Shown here one piece after another: positions 49,812 to 56,946 of a stretch of 56,946 bases of DNA (position 1 is the first letter of the stretch; every line of letters starts with the position of its first letter). The position numbers and the translations under genes were made by a program. The notes beneath the pieces are model-generated. The model did not search any database, was not told the DNA's origin, and saw nothing but the letters and a program-made list of their open reading frames with translations. Source of the stretch: Spyradocola merdavium (GTDB lineage Bacteria > Bacillota > Clostridia > Christensenellales > UBA1750); NCBI GenBank assembly GCA_018711265.1, contig DVIM01000040.1, positions 1 to 56,946 on the forward strand. Reading direction: 5' to 3'.

Positions 49812-50213
49812 TCAGGGCGCGCAGGGAGCCTCCTCGGGGGGAAAGTAGTAGAAGATGGGCTTGCCCTGCTTCTCGGCCTCGCAGAGCTGCATCATCAAGT
49901 CGTTGAAGAACCACGGGGTGCAGGCGACGACGGCGTCCGCGCGGTCGATCATCCAGCGGTTGCACGCCTCGTGGCTGCGTTCGGAGAGCAGGGGCCGACC
50001 GGGACAGTAGACCCAGTGGACCAGGACGTCCGGCCGCTCCTCGCAGAAGCGGAACATCACGCCCGAGGCCACGTCGTCGAACCAACAGCCGCTGCCCACG
50101 TAAAAGCGGCGCGCTCCGCGGTCGTAGAGAAAGGACACCATCGAGGACAGCCAGCTGCGCACGAGGGCATCGCCCTCGAAATCCCAGTCGCCGACAAAGG
50201 CTACGGAATTCAT
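49812..50213 (-). CDS. SLOG-family (DUF1273-like) protein, second of a tandem pair
   Basis: The 133-residue protein shares the layout of its upstream neighbour: a start strand VAFVGDWDF, then GARRFYVGSG, NRWMIDRADAVVAC and KQGKPIFYYFPP. These are the marks of the SLOG Rossmann-like family, which binds nucleotides or nucleotide-derived ligands. The glycine loop (GSGCWFDD) is less regular than in the neighbour, so ligand binding may differ. It starts 7 bases after the upstream stop, with GAGGTG before the ATG. Its function is unknown. Confidence 0.72.
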   Translation of the reverse strand: MNSVAFVGDWDFEGDALVRSWLSSMVSFLYDRGARRFYVGSGCWFDDVASGVMFRFCEERPDVLVHWVYCPGRPLLSERSHEACNRWMIDRADAVVACTPWFFNDLMMQLCEAEKQGKPIFYYFPPEEAPCAP

Positions 50214-50220
50214 GGGGGGT

Positions 50221-50670
50221 TCACCTCACAATCTGCATCGGGGGGGGAAAAGAAAGGACAGCCTTGCCGCGGCGCTGGGCGTAGCGGAGCATCTCCGCCG
50301 CGCCGCCCCAGCTGCGCTGCACGCAGGCGACGACGACGTCCGCCTGGTCGACCATCCAGCGGTTGCGGCGGGCGATGGCGAACCGGCGGGGCACGCGCTC
50401 CAGGGGCGGGTAGACGCTCGCCATGCCCGGCTGCGGCGCGGGCCCGGCATCCAGGTAGGGGCGAACGAGCACGACCTCGACCTCCGGATGCGCCGCGCGC
50501 AGGGAGAGCGCGGCCGCGGCCGCCGCGGCGTCGAAGGCGCCGTACCCGCCGACGTAGAAGCGGCGCGCGCCCTGGGCGTAAAGACAGGGGAGCGTCCGGC
50601 GGAGCCAGGCCTCCACAGCGGCGCGGTCCGGGAGGTCCCTGTGGCCGCAGAAGGTCACGGTCTTGCACAT
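50221..50670 (-). CDS. SLOG-family (DUF1273-like) protein, first of a tandem pair
   Basis: The 149-residue protein reads KTVTFCGHRDLPD at its start, followed by GARRFYVGGYGAFD, VPRRFAIARRNRWMVDQADVVVAC and WGGAAEMLRYAQRRGKAVLSF. This is the common SLOG form in Clostridia. ATG 50670 has AGGAGGG upstream; a longer frame to 50718 would start before the promoter -10 region. It shares a promoter with the second copy and is divergent from a small Xre regulator. Confidence 0.8.
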   Translation of the reverse strand: MCKTVTFCGHRDLPDRAAVEAWLRRTLPCLYAQGARRFYVGGYGAFDAAAAAAALSLRAAHPEVEVVLVRPYLDAGPAPQPGMASVYPPLERVPRRFAIARRNRWMVDQADVVVACVQRSWGGAAEMLRYAQRRGKAVLSFPPPMQIVR

Positions 50671-50688
50671 TACAATCCCTCCTTTAGT

Positions 50689-50718
50689 ATTATACCGCGA
50701 AATCTGGGAATAGTTCAA
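50689..50718 (-). promoter_or_regulatory. Promoter of the SLOG pair
   Basis: On the minus strand TTGAAC (50713-50718), an 18-base spacer and a perfect TATAAT (50689-50694), just before the ribosome binding site. The -35 box lies inside the inverted repeat at 50710-50731. Confidence 0.7.
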
Positions 50719-50731
50719 CTACAGGAACTAT
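50710..50731. promoter_or_regulatory. Inverted-repeat operator candidate between SLOG genes and xre gene
   Basis: ATAGTTC (50710-50716) and GAACTAT (50725-50731) are perfect 7-bp arms with an 8-base spacer. The site covers the -35 box of the SLOG promoter and lies 48 bases upstream of the Xre regulator gene, as expected for a regulator acting on both. Confidence 0.6.
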
Positions 50732-50778
50732 CTTCTGCACCTGAACTCCTAGAATGAATGCGGAAGGGGGGAATGCTG

Positions 50779-51018
50779 ATGCAGCTCAAAGAAGCCATTA
50801 GCCTGCGGCTGAAAGAGCTGCTGCAAGAAAAAGGTATGACGCAATACCAGCTATTTCTAAAAAGCGGCGTGCCGAAATCCACGATTCACAACGTGATCCA
50901 CGGCAACTACCCCTCTGTAAAGATCCGCATCATCCATGAAATGTGCCAGGGCTTGGGAATCAGCCTGAGCACGTTTTTCACCTCCCCCGTCTTTGACGAG
51001 GAGAACCTGGACCCCTGA
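50779..51018 (+). CDS. Small Xre-family transcriptional regulator
   Basis: The 79-residue protein is almost entirely one helix-turn-helix domain: LKELLQEKGMTQYQLFLKSG, VPKSTIHNVIHGNYPSVK and IIHEMCQGLGISLSTFF. I start it at ATG 50779, seven bases after GGGGG; ATG 50773 abuts that site and ATG 50758 precedes it. It is divergent from the SLOG pair and probably binds the inverted repeat at 50710-50731. Confidence 0.82.
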   Translation: MQLKEAISLRLKELLQEKGMTQYQLFLKSGVPKSTIHNVIHGNYPSVKIRIIHEMCQGLGISLSTFFTSPVFDEENLDP

Positions 51019-51056
51019 ACGGGCCGGCGGCAGCAGCGCGCCGGCCCGTTTTGTTT
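51019..51056 (+). terminator. Terminator of the Xre regulator gene
   Basis: A perfect 11-bp stem (51019-51029 with 51039-51049) with a 9-base loop, followed by TTTGTTT. Its first base is the one after the stop codon. Confidence 0.85.
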
Positions 51057-51084
51057 CGATTCTGCAACGCCTCCGCTTCCGCGA

Positions 51085-51113
51085 TTGACAAGCGCGCGTT
51101 TTCCATATACTCT
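51085..51113 (+). promoter_or_regulatory. Promoter of the HEAT protein-arabinofuranosidase unit
   Basis: A perfect TTGACA (51085-51090) is followed by TACTCT at 17 bases (51108-51113) or TATACT at 15 bases (51106-51111). Confidence 0.65.
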
Positions 51114-51144
51114 AGTAGTTGGAAAGAGAAGGGGAGGATGGGGA

Positions 51145-52293
51145 ATGTCCTGGTTTTCCGTGGAACACCTGAAGGAGAAGAAGAAGATCGCCGCGCTCGC
51201 CCGCGTCGCCCGCCGCAGCCGCGGCGAGAGGCAGCGCAAGGCCGCCCAGGCCCTGGCCGACATCGGCGACGGCGAGGCCGCGCGCGCCCTGCTCACGCTC
51301 GCCGCCAGCGACGACATCGCCGTCTGGGAGCCCGCGCAGGCGGCCATCTGCACAATCCGCAACGAGGCCGCCGTGCCCGCCCTGTGCGACGCGCTCCTCT
51401 CCAGCGGATACAACGGCGTCAAGTGCGTGCTCGCCGCCCTGACCAACATGGAGAGCGATCTGGCCTTAAACGGCCTGCTCAAGGCGCTGGAGGACCCAAA
51501 GCTTGCGCCGGACGTGCTCGCCGCGCTGCGCGGCCGCAACCGCGCCGAGATGGTCCCCCCCTTGGAGGACCTGCTCGAGGAGCTCACCGCCCGCGAGGCC
51601 ACGGGCGCAAAGTCCCGCCTCTGGCAGCAGAGCCTCTGCCGCCAGATCCTCGAACTCCTCACCGAGGTCGACGACATCGGCGCCATCAAGGCGCTGCACC
51701 ACTTCCTGCGCAACCGGGAGGGCGCGCCCGTGCGCCTGCGCGTGCAGGCCGCCCACGCCCTGGCCGCAAAGGGCCTGCCCGGCGAGGAGGCCCTTGCCGG
51801 CTACGTCGGCGAGAAGTTCACGGACGTGGACCGCGTGATGCTGCTGATGGAGTGCATGCCCAACGAGGAGCTGCTGGACATCCTCTTTGCGGTCATGCCG
51901 CCCAACTCCGCGGACGAGTTCGGCCAGGCGCTCATGGCCAGCCTCAACCGCATGGAGCCCGGACACTGGAAGTACATCGTCGCCCTGATCGAGCGGCTCG
52001 ACCGCGACAACGCGCGCAGCGCGCTGCTGATGTGGTTCGTGCAGACCAAGGCCGCCAGCCCGGACGCCGCCTATGCCCTGGCCCGCCACGGCAACACGCG
52101 GCCCGTGCTCGTCAAGCGCCTGGTGGACATGGTCCGCTTCGAGGACCAGGACATCCGCCTGCGCGCCGGCGACCTGCTCTACCGCCTCTACGCGGACAAG
52201 CTCATCACCGAGGAGGGCGTCCACCTGGTCGAGGCCAAGACGGACGAGGAGGGCAAGGTCACGGACTACGAATACATCGGCTACAAGGACTAA
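51145..52293 (+). CDS. HEAT-repeat protein
   Basis: The 382-residue protein is alpha-helical throughout. The N-terminal part has clear HEAT/PBS-lyase-type repeats (RQRKAAQALADIGDGEAARA, AVPALCDALLSSGYNGVKCV, then AIKALHHFLRNREGAPVRLR and VQAAHALAAKG). No catalytic motif or membrane segment is seen, so a protein-binding role is likely. The stop is 22 bases before the arabinofuranosidase gene, in one transcript. ATG 51145 has GGAGG seven bases upstream; the frame before it begins inside the promoter. Confidence 0.78.
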   Translation: MSWFSVEHLKEKKKIAALARVARRSRGERQRKAAQALADIGDGEAARALLTLAASDDIAVWEPAQAAICTIRNEAAVPALCDALLSSGYNGVKCVLAALTNMESDLALNGLLKALEDPKLAPDVLAALRGRNRAEMVPPLEDLLEELTAREATGAKSRLWQQSLCRQILELLTEVDDIGAIKALHHFLRNREGAPVRLRVQAAHALAAKGLPGEEALAGYVGEKFTDVDRVMLLMECMPNEELLDILFAVMPPNSADEFGQALMASLNRMEPGHWKYIVALIERLDRDNARSALLMWFVQTKAASPDAAYALARHGNTRPVLVKRLVDMVRFEDQDIRLRAGDLLYRLYADKLITEEGVHLVEAKTDEEGKVTDYEYIGYKD

Positions 52294-52315
52294 AGAGACA
52301 GAGGAGGAACCCACT

Positions 52316-53794
52316 ATGCAGGCAAAGCTCACCCTGGACAAGGATTTTTCCATCGGCAAGGTCGACGAAAGGCTCTACGGCTCCTTCATCGAGCACCTGG
52401 GCCGCGCGGTCTACACCGGCATCTTTGAGCCCGGCCACGGCACCGCGGACGAGCAGGGCTTCCGCCGCGACGTCATGGACCTGATCCGCAAACTGCAGAT
52501 CCCGATCATCCGCTATCCGGGCGGAAACTTCGTCTCCGGCTACCGCTGGACGGACGGCATCGGCCCCAAGGACAAGCGCCCCCGCCGCCTGGACTACGCC
52601 TGGACGAGCCTGGAGACGAACCAGTTCGGCATCGACGAGTTCGCCGACTGGTGCAAGAAGGCCGGAACCCACGCCATGGTCGCGGTGAACCTGGGCACCG
52701 GCACGCCCCAGCAGGCCGCGGACCTGGTCGAATACTGCAACTTCCCCGGCGGCACGTACTGGAGCGACCTACGCATCGCCAACGGCCACAAGGAGCCGCA
52801 CAACTTCCGCGTCTGGTGCCTGGGCAACGAGATGGACGGCCCCTGGCAGACCTGCGCCAAGACCGCGGACGAGTACGGCCACGTCGCCAACGAGGCCGCC
52901 AAGATGATGAAGTGGGTCGACCCCACGATCGAGCTGGTCGCCTGCGGGTCCTCCTCCGCGGAGATCGCGACCTACCCCGAGTGGGACCGCAAGGTGCTCG
53001 AGTGGACGTACGACAACGTGGACTTCCTCTCCATGCACCGCTACTACGGCTACAAGGGCGACGTCACGGCGTACCTGGCCTCGTATGCGGACCTGGACGC
53101 GTTCCTGAGCGCGGGCATCGCCGCGGCGGACTATGTCAAGGCCTACAAGCGCTCCAAGAAGGTCATGAAGATCTCCCTGGACGAGTGGAACGCCTGGTAC
53201 TGCGACCACGGCACGCAGGAGCCCTGGACCGTCGCCCCGGCCCTGGAGGAGCAGACCTACAACGTCATGGACGCGCTGTGCGTCGGCGGCCTGCTCTGCA
53301 CGATGATCAACCGCTCGGACCGCGTGCGCATGGGCTGCCTGGCGCAGCTGGTCAACTGCCTGGCCATCGTCATGACCGAGCCCGGCAAGAGCGCCTACGC
53401 GCAGACGACGTACTATCCCTTCCTGCACGCCTCGCTCTACGGCCGTGGGGAGGCCCTGCGCCCGCTGCTCAAGGCCCCGAAGCTCGCTGCCGGAACCGGC
53501 GAGTTCGACGCCGTGACCGCCGCGGCGACCTTTGACGAGGAGAAGGGCGAGATGACCGTCTTTGCCCTGAACCTGGCGGAGGAAGCGGTCGACCTGCACC
53601 TGAGTGCCCGCTCCTTTGCAAACCTTGCGCCCGTGGAGCACATCGTGCTGGACGGCGACCTGTTCGCGCAGAACACGTTCGCCGAGCCGGAGAAGGTCCT
53701 GCCCCACAGCGCGCCCGTCGCCGCGTGCGAAAAGGGCGAGAGCGACCTCAAGTTGCCGGCGCGGTCCTGGAACGTGCTGCGGTTCTCGATTTAA
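52316..53794 (+). CDS. abfA: GH51 alpha-L-arabinofuranosidase
   Basis: The 492-residue enzyme belongs to glycoside hydrolase family 51 and releases L-arabinose from arabinan or arabinoxylan side chains. LYGSFIEHLGRAVYTGIFEP and IIRYPGGNFVSGYRW are family marks. The acid/base is Glu172 in CLGNEMDGPW and the nucleophile Glu290 in LDEWN. It has a C-terminal beta domain and no signal peptide, so it acts on imported oligosaccharides. GGAGG lies before ATG 52316. No arabinose importer is visible. Confidence 0.92.
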   Translation: MQAKLTLDKDFSIGKVDERLYGSFIEHLGRAVYTGIFEPGHGTADEQGFRRDVMDLIRKLQIPIIRYPGGNFVSGYRWTDGIGPKDKRPRRLDYAWTSLETNQFGIDEFADWCKKAGTHAMVAVNLGTGTPQQAADLVEYCNFPGGTYWSDLRIANGHKEPHNFRVWCLGNEMDGPWQTCAKTADEYGHVANEAAKMMKWVDPTIELVACGSSSAEIATYPEWDRKVLEWTYDNVDFLSMHRYYGYKGDVTAYLASYADLDAFLSAGIAAADYVKAYKRSKKVMKISLDEWNAWYCDHGTQEPWTVAPALEEQTYNVMDALCVGGLLCTMINRSDRVRMGCLAQLVNCLAIVMTEPGKSAYAQTTYYPFLHASLYGRGEALRPLLKAPKLAAGTGEFDAVTAAATFDEEKGEMTVFALNLAEEAVDLHLSARSFANLAPVEHIVLDGDLFAQNTFAEPEKVLPHSAPVAACEKGESDLKLPARSWNVLRFSI

Positions 53795-53803
53795 CGCGCC
53801 TTT

Positions 53804-53846
53804 GGCGGCGCGGGAGCAATGCTTCGCTCCCGCGCCGCCCTTTTTT
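53804..53846 (+). terminator. Terminator after the arabinofuranosidase gene
   Basis: A perfect 14-bp stem (53804-53817 with 53826-53839) with an 8-base loop, followed by C and six T. Confidence 0.92.
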
Positions 53847-53906
53847 GTTCTGAAATGCGGAACGCCCGGCGAGGAATTTCGGCCGCGGATTGAGCGAAAG
53901 GAAAAT

Positions 53907-53934
53907 TTGTGTTAACATATACGTAAGATATATT
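53907..53934 (+). promoter_or_regulatory. Candidate promoter of the sugar catabolic run
   Basis: TTGTGT (53907-53912), a 16-base spacer and TATATT (53929-53934) in an AT-rich island, 18 bases before ATG 53953. Confidence 0.5.
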
Positions 53935-53952
53935 TTGGGGGAGGGAAACGAT

Positions 53953-54801
53953 ATGCCTTACGTTTCGACAATGGAGATTTACCAGGATGGTCTGCAGAAG
54001 GGATATGGCACGCCCATGTTCAACTGCATCAACTACGAGATGATCCGCTGGGCCATCGAGGCCGCAGAGGAGGTCGGCATGCCCGTGCTCATCGGCCACT
54101 TCTACGGCTTTGAGACGAACATGGACCCTGCGGTGGCCGAGATGGTGACCAAGTACTACGCCTCCAAGGTCAAGGTGCCCGTCGCGTTCCACCTGGACCA
54201 CTGCCCCACGGCCGAGATCTGCATCAGCCGCATGAAGCACTTCGACTCCGTGATGATCGACGGCTCGCACTACGACTTTGAGGAGAACGTCCGCCTGACC
54301 AAGGAGGTCGCCGACATCGCGCACAAGATGGGCATCGTCGTCGAGGCAGAGCTGGGCAAGGTCGGCAACGCCGGCAACGCCGCGGACGTCAACAACCCCG
54401 ACACGTACACGGACGTGCAGCAGGCCGTGGAGTTCGTCGAGCGCACGGGCTGCGATTCCCTGGCCATCGCCATCGGCAATGCGCACGGAAACTACGTCGC
54501 CAAGCCCAACCTGGCCTTTGACCGCCTGCGCGAGCTGCGCGCCGCGCTCGATCTTCCCCTGGTGCTGCACGGCGGAAGCGGCATCCCGGACGACCAGTTC
54601 GGCCGCTGCGCCGCGGAGGGCATGAGCAAGTTCAACATCTTCACGGAATACAATATGACGCTCTCCAACGCCATGAAGGCTTCGCTGGATCGGCAGAACA
54701 AGGGCGGCCTGCAGGTGCTCTGCGACTGCAAGGAGGCCTGCAAGGAGCTCGTGCGCCACAAGATTCGCATCGTCAACCCGAAGGGACTGCGGGTGGTGTA
54801 A
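53953..54801 (+). CDS. Class II ketose-phosphate aldolase
   Basis: The 282-residue zinc enzyme resembles fructose-bisphosphate/tagatose-bisphosphate aldolases (FbaA, GatY). HLDH (80-83) supplies Asp82 and zinc ligand His83; His178 in GNAHG and His206 in LHGGSG complete the site. Such enzymes cleave a ketose phosphate to dihydroxyacetone phosphate and an aldehyde. With the kinase and isomerase downstream, its substrate may be a ketose 1-phosphate rather than fructose 1,6-bisphosphate; that is inference. GGGAGGG precedes ATG 53953. Confidence 0.87.
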   Translation: MPYVSTMEIYQDGLQKGYGTPMFNCINYEMIRWAIEAAEEVGMPVLIGHFYGFETNMDPAVAEMVTKYYASKVKVPVAFHLDHCPTAEICISRMKHFDSVMIDGSHYDFEENVRLTKEVADIAHKMGIVVEAELGKVGNAGNAADVNNPDTYTDVQQAVEFVERTGCDSLAIAIGNAHGNYVAKPNLAFDRLRELRAALDLPLVLHGGSGIPDDQFGRCAAEGMSKFNIFTEYNMTLSNAMKASLDRQNKGGLQVLCDCKEACKELVRHKIRIVNPKGLRVV

Positions 54802-55374
54802 ATGAAAAACACGTTCACCGGGAAGCTCGTGCGCCTGCGCGCGTTTGAGCCCGAGGATCTCGCCCTGTTCGAGGCGGAAGATAAAAACCGCGACACGGAG
54901 AAGGATCGTTGCGACTACATGATCCAGCTCCCGCGCGCGGCCTGGAAGCTGCGGGAGGACTTCCCCAGCCGCCTCAGGCGCGAGGGCGAGATGGAGACCT
55001 TCCGCTTCATGATCGAGGACCTGGAGGGCAACACCGTCGGCTCCATCAACGCGCACGACGTAGACGCGCGCATGGGCACGTTCAGCTACGGCCTGGGCAT
55101 CTACGAGCCGTATCGCCGCAGGGGATACGCGCGGGAGGCCATCCTGCTGCTGCTCCGGTTCTACTTCCTGGAGCTGCGGATGCACAAGTGCAACACCGCG
55201 GCCTATTCCTTCAACGAGGCATCCATCGGGCTGCACCGGAGCCTGGGCTTTGTGGAGGAGGGGCGCCTGCGGGAGTCCGTCTACACAAAGGGGCGCTACT
55301 TCGACGACGTGTGCTTCGGCATGACGCGCGAAGAGTTCCTCGAAAAATACAGCGAATTTGCTCAGGAGGGGTGA
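54802..55374 (+). CDS. GNAT acetyltransferase, RimJ/RimL-like
   Basis: The 190-residue protein starts FTGKLVRLRAFEPEDLALF and has YGLGIYEPYRRRGYAREAI (acetyl-CoA site) and NEASIGLHRSLGFVEEGRLRES. This is the ribosomal-protein-alanine acetyltransferase type of GNAT. Its start codon touches the aldolase stop, so it is translated with the sugar genes although its role there is not obvious. Confidence 0.82.
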   Translation: MKNTFTGKLVRLRAFEPEDLALFEAEDKNRDTEKDRCDYMIQLPRAAWKLREDFPSRLRREGEMETFRFMIEDLEGNTVGSINAHDVDARMGTFSYGLGIYEPYRRRGYAREAILLLLRFYFLELRMHKCNTAAYSFNEASIGLHRSLGFVEEGRLRESVYTKGRYFDDVCFGMTREEFLEKYSEFAQEG

Positions 55375-55381
55375 AGCACCC

Positions 55382-56335
55382 GTGAAGAGGGATTTGATCG
55401 CGTACGGAACCCCGTTCATGGATAATCTCGTTCACATCGACCACCTGCCCACGAAAAAGGACGAGGGCGCGCGCATTTTGCAGACGAGCTGGCAGGGCGG
55501 CGGCAAGGTCTCCTCGGCGCTGACGGCCTTTGGCCAGCTCGGCGGGGCCTCGTCCATGCTGGGCGTGGTCGGCGCGGACAGCTATGGCGACTTCCTGCTC
55601 CGCGACTACGCACGCTACGACGTCGACACCAGCCATATGGTCCGCGACGGCGTCAACTCCTTTTCCCTCGTCCTCTCGGACGAGGTGACGCACGGCCGCA
55701 ACATCATCGGCCGGCCGGGAACGACGCGCCGGTACGCGCTGGAGGACATCGACGAGGACTTTGTGCGGCAGCACCACGTGCTGCACCTGGAGAACGCCGA
55801 CCCCGTCTCCCACCGGCTGGCGGCCATCATGCGGGAGAACGGCGGCACCGTCTGCTTTGACGGCGACGGCTACTCCGAGGCGACGCAGGCCATGCTGCCC
55901 GAGATCGACGTGTTCATCGGCTCGGAGTTCTACTACAACAAGCTCTTTGGGGAGAGCGAGGAGTACGAGAAAAACCTCAGCGCGGTCCGCGCGCGCGGGC
56001 CGAAGGTCGTGGTCTTCACCCTGGGCGACAAGGGCTCCGTCGTCGCCTGGGAGGACGGCTGGTCGTTTGCGCCCGGGTTCAAGGTCTCGGTCGTGGACAC
56101 GCTCGGCGCGGGCGACGTCTACCACGGCGGCTATATCTTCGCCATGATGCAGGGCAAGCGCCCGGACGAGTGCGCGCGCTTTGCCAACGCCGTGGCGGCC
56201 ATCAAGTGCACGGGGATCGGCGGCCGCGCCGGCACGCCGAACCTGGAAATGGTCGAGCAGTTCCTGGAGACGGGGACGTTTGACCGCAGCCTCATCGAGG
56301 AAAAGACAAAGCTCTACGCCAACTTCGGCGTCTAA
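55382..56335 (+). CDS. PfkB-family carbohydrate kinase
   Basis: The 317-residue ribokinase-fold enzyme has the N-terminal glycine motif SWQGGGKVSSALTAFGQLGG and the C-terminal signature DTLGAGDVYHGGY with catalytic Asp245. It phosphorylates a sugar using ATP. Start is GTG 55382, after AGGAGGGG with a rather long spacing; no nearer start fits. The context of aldolase and isomerase suggests it phosphorylates the ketose made by the isomerase. Confidence 0.85.
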   Translation: MKRDLIAYGTPFMDNLVHIDHLPTKKDEGARILQTSWQGGGKVSSALTAFGQLGGASSMLGVVGADSYGDFLLRDYARYDVDTSHMVRDGVNSFSLVLSDEVTHGRNIIGRPGTTRRYALEDIDEDFVRQHHVLHLENADPVSHRLAAIMRENGGTVCFDGDGYSEATQAMLPEIDVFIGSEFYYNKLFGESEEYEKNLSAVRARGPKVVVFTLGDKGSVVAWEDGWSFAPGFKVSVVDTLGAGDVYHGGYIFAMMQGKRPDECARFANAVAAIKCTGIGGRAGTPNLEMVEQFLETGTFDRSLIEEKTKLYANFGV

Positions 56336-56359
56336 AACAGAAAAAACGGAGGGGTGTAC

Positions 56360-56946
56360 ATGGAAAAGTTCGTAAAGATCGGCATCGTGCCCATCAAGCG
56401 CGGCTTCACGGACATGGTCAGCGCGCTGGAGCAGAAGGACCTCTTCCTGAAGAAATGTCATCAGATCGCGCCCGAGGCGGTGGATCTGTGCGATTTGGAG
56501 GGCGTGCTGCCCGAGGGCATCCTCTACGACGCGAGCCAGCTGGACGCGGTGTGCGACTTCCTGCACGCGCAGAAGGCCGACGCGATCTTCATGCCGCACT
56601 GCGACTTCGGGTGCGAGGAGGTCGTCGGGCGCCTGGGCGCGCGGATGAAGCTGCCCGTGCTCGTCTGGGGCAACCGCGACCCGCTGCCCGTGCCCGGCCA
56701 GCGCGACCGCGACACCCAGTGCGGCACGCTCGCCTCGACCAAGTGCCTGCAGCGCTACAAGGTGCCCTTCTCCTACATCATCAACAGCGACGTGGACGGC
56801 GAGATGTTCCGCAAGGGCTTTGTGGACTTCTGCGCGGTCGCGGCCGTGGCCAAGAAGGCGCGCGGCATGCGCATCCTGCAGGTCGGCTCCCGCCCGCAGC
56901 CGTTCCTTTCCGTCATCTACAACGAGGACGAGCTGCTGCGCAAGTT
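56360..56946 (+). CDS. L-fucose/L-arabinose isomerase-like protein (partial)
   Basis: The first 195 residues are present; the gene runs off the right edge. KIGIVPIKRGFTD at the start and DAIFMPHCDFGCEEVVGRL, LPVLVWGNRDPLP match the N-terminal domain of the FucI/AraA sugar isomerase fold. Such enzymes convert an aldose to a ketose with Mn. The metal-ligand residues lie further downstream and are not visible. GGAGGGG lies before ATG 56360; it follows the kinase by 24 bases. Confidence 0.72.
   Translation, partial: MEKFVKIGIVPIKRGFTDMVSALEQKDLFLKKCHQIAPEAVDLCDLEGVLPEGILYDASQLDAVCDFLHAQKADAIFMPHCDFGCEEVVGRLGARMKLPVLVWGNRDPLPVPGQRDRDTQCGTLASTKCLQRYKVPFSYIINSDVDGEMFRKGFVDFCAVAAVAKKARGMRILQVGSRPQPFLSVIYNEDELLRK

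Overview
The window looks like chromosomal DNA of a G+C-rich member of the Bacillota, most likely class Clostridia. The evidence is an unbroken S10-spc-alpha ribosomal operon with a KOW-domain gene between map and infA, a zinc-type S14, AddAB instead of RecBCD, a YtrA-type GntR/ABC operon, a Myb-like RsfA-type protein, a DUF1292 protein and SLOG-family proteins. Ribosome binding sites are strong (AGGAGG class) and many promoters are close to the sigma-A consensus. The genus cannot be named from the sequence alone. I see no tRNA, rRNA, transposase, phage gene or CRISPR array.

Left part (1-17.6 kb): an exported SH3b protein; a reverse-strand polyamine ABC transporter (potABCD) followed by an N-acyl-D-amino-acid deacylase-like amidohydrolase; a divergent luxS / mtnN pair that together recycles S-adenosylhomocysteine; a self-regulated GntR-ABC transporter-lipoprotein operon with a palindromic operator at its promoter; an orphan EutH-like permease; four tandem palindromes ahead of a small membrane protein; a Myb-like regulator; an Rsm22-like methyltransferase; and an ABC-F ATPase preceded by a leader that ends in a terminator.

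Middle (17.6-33.6 kb): two broken genes (a CASTOR/ACT-domain remnant and a frameshifted DUF5655 gene) flank an intact DUF1292 gene. Then come a GNAT-addB-addA-cation efflux run, a convergent pyridoxamine kinase, a flavodoxin-like protein, another GNAT, a VOC protein with a TolB-like propeller, a promoter-terminator pair that may be a small RNA, and two tandem paralogous membrane proteins.

Ribosomal block (33.6-49.8 kb): rpsJ to rplQ, 32 genes on the plus strand including secY, adk, map, infA and rpoA, closed by a strong terminator. L17 carries two internal insertions.

Right part (49.8-57 kb): two tandem SLOG proteins divergent from a small Xre regulator, with an inverted repeat over the SLOG promoter. 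A HEAT-repeat protein and a GH51 arabinofuranosidase form one unit. A sugar-catabolic run follows: class II aldolase, GNAT, PfkB kinase and a sugar isomerase cut by the window edge. It suggests a route from an aldose through a ketose phosphate to a triose phosphate.
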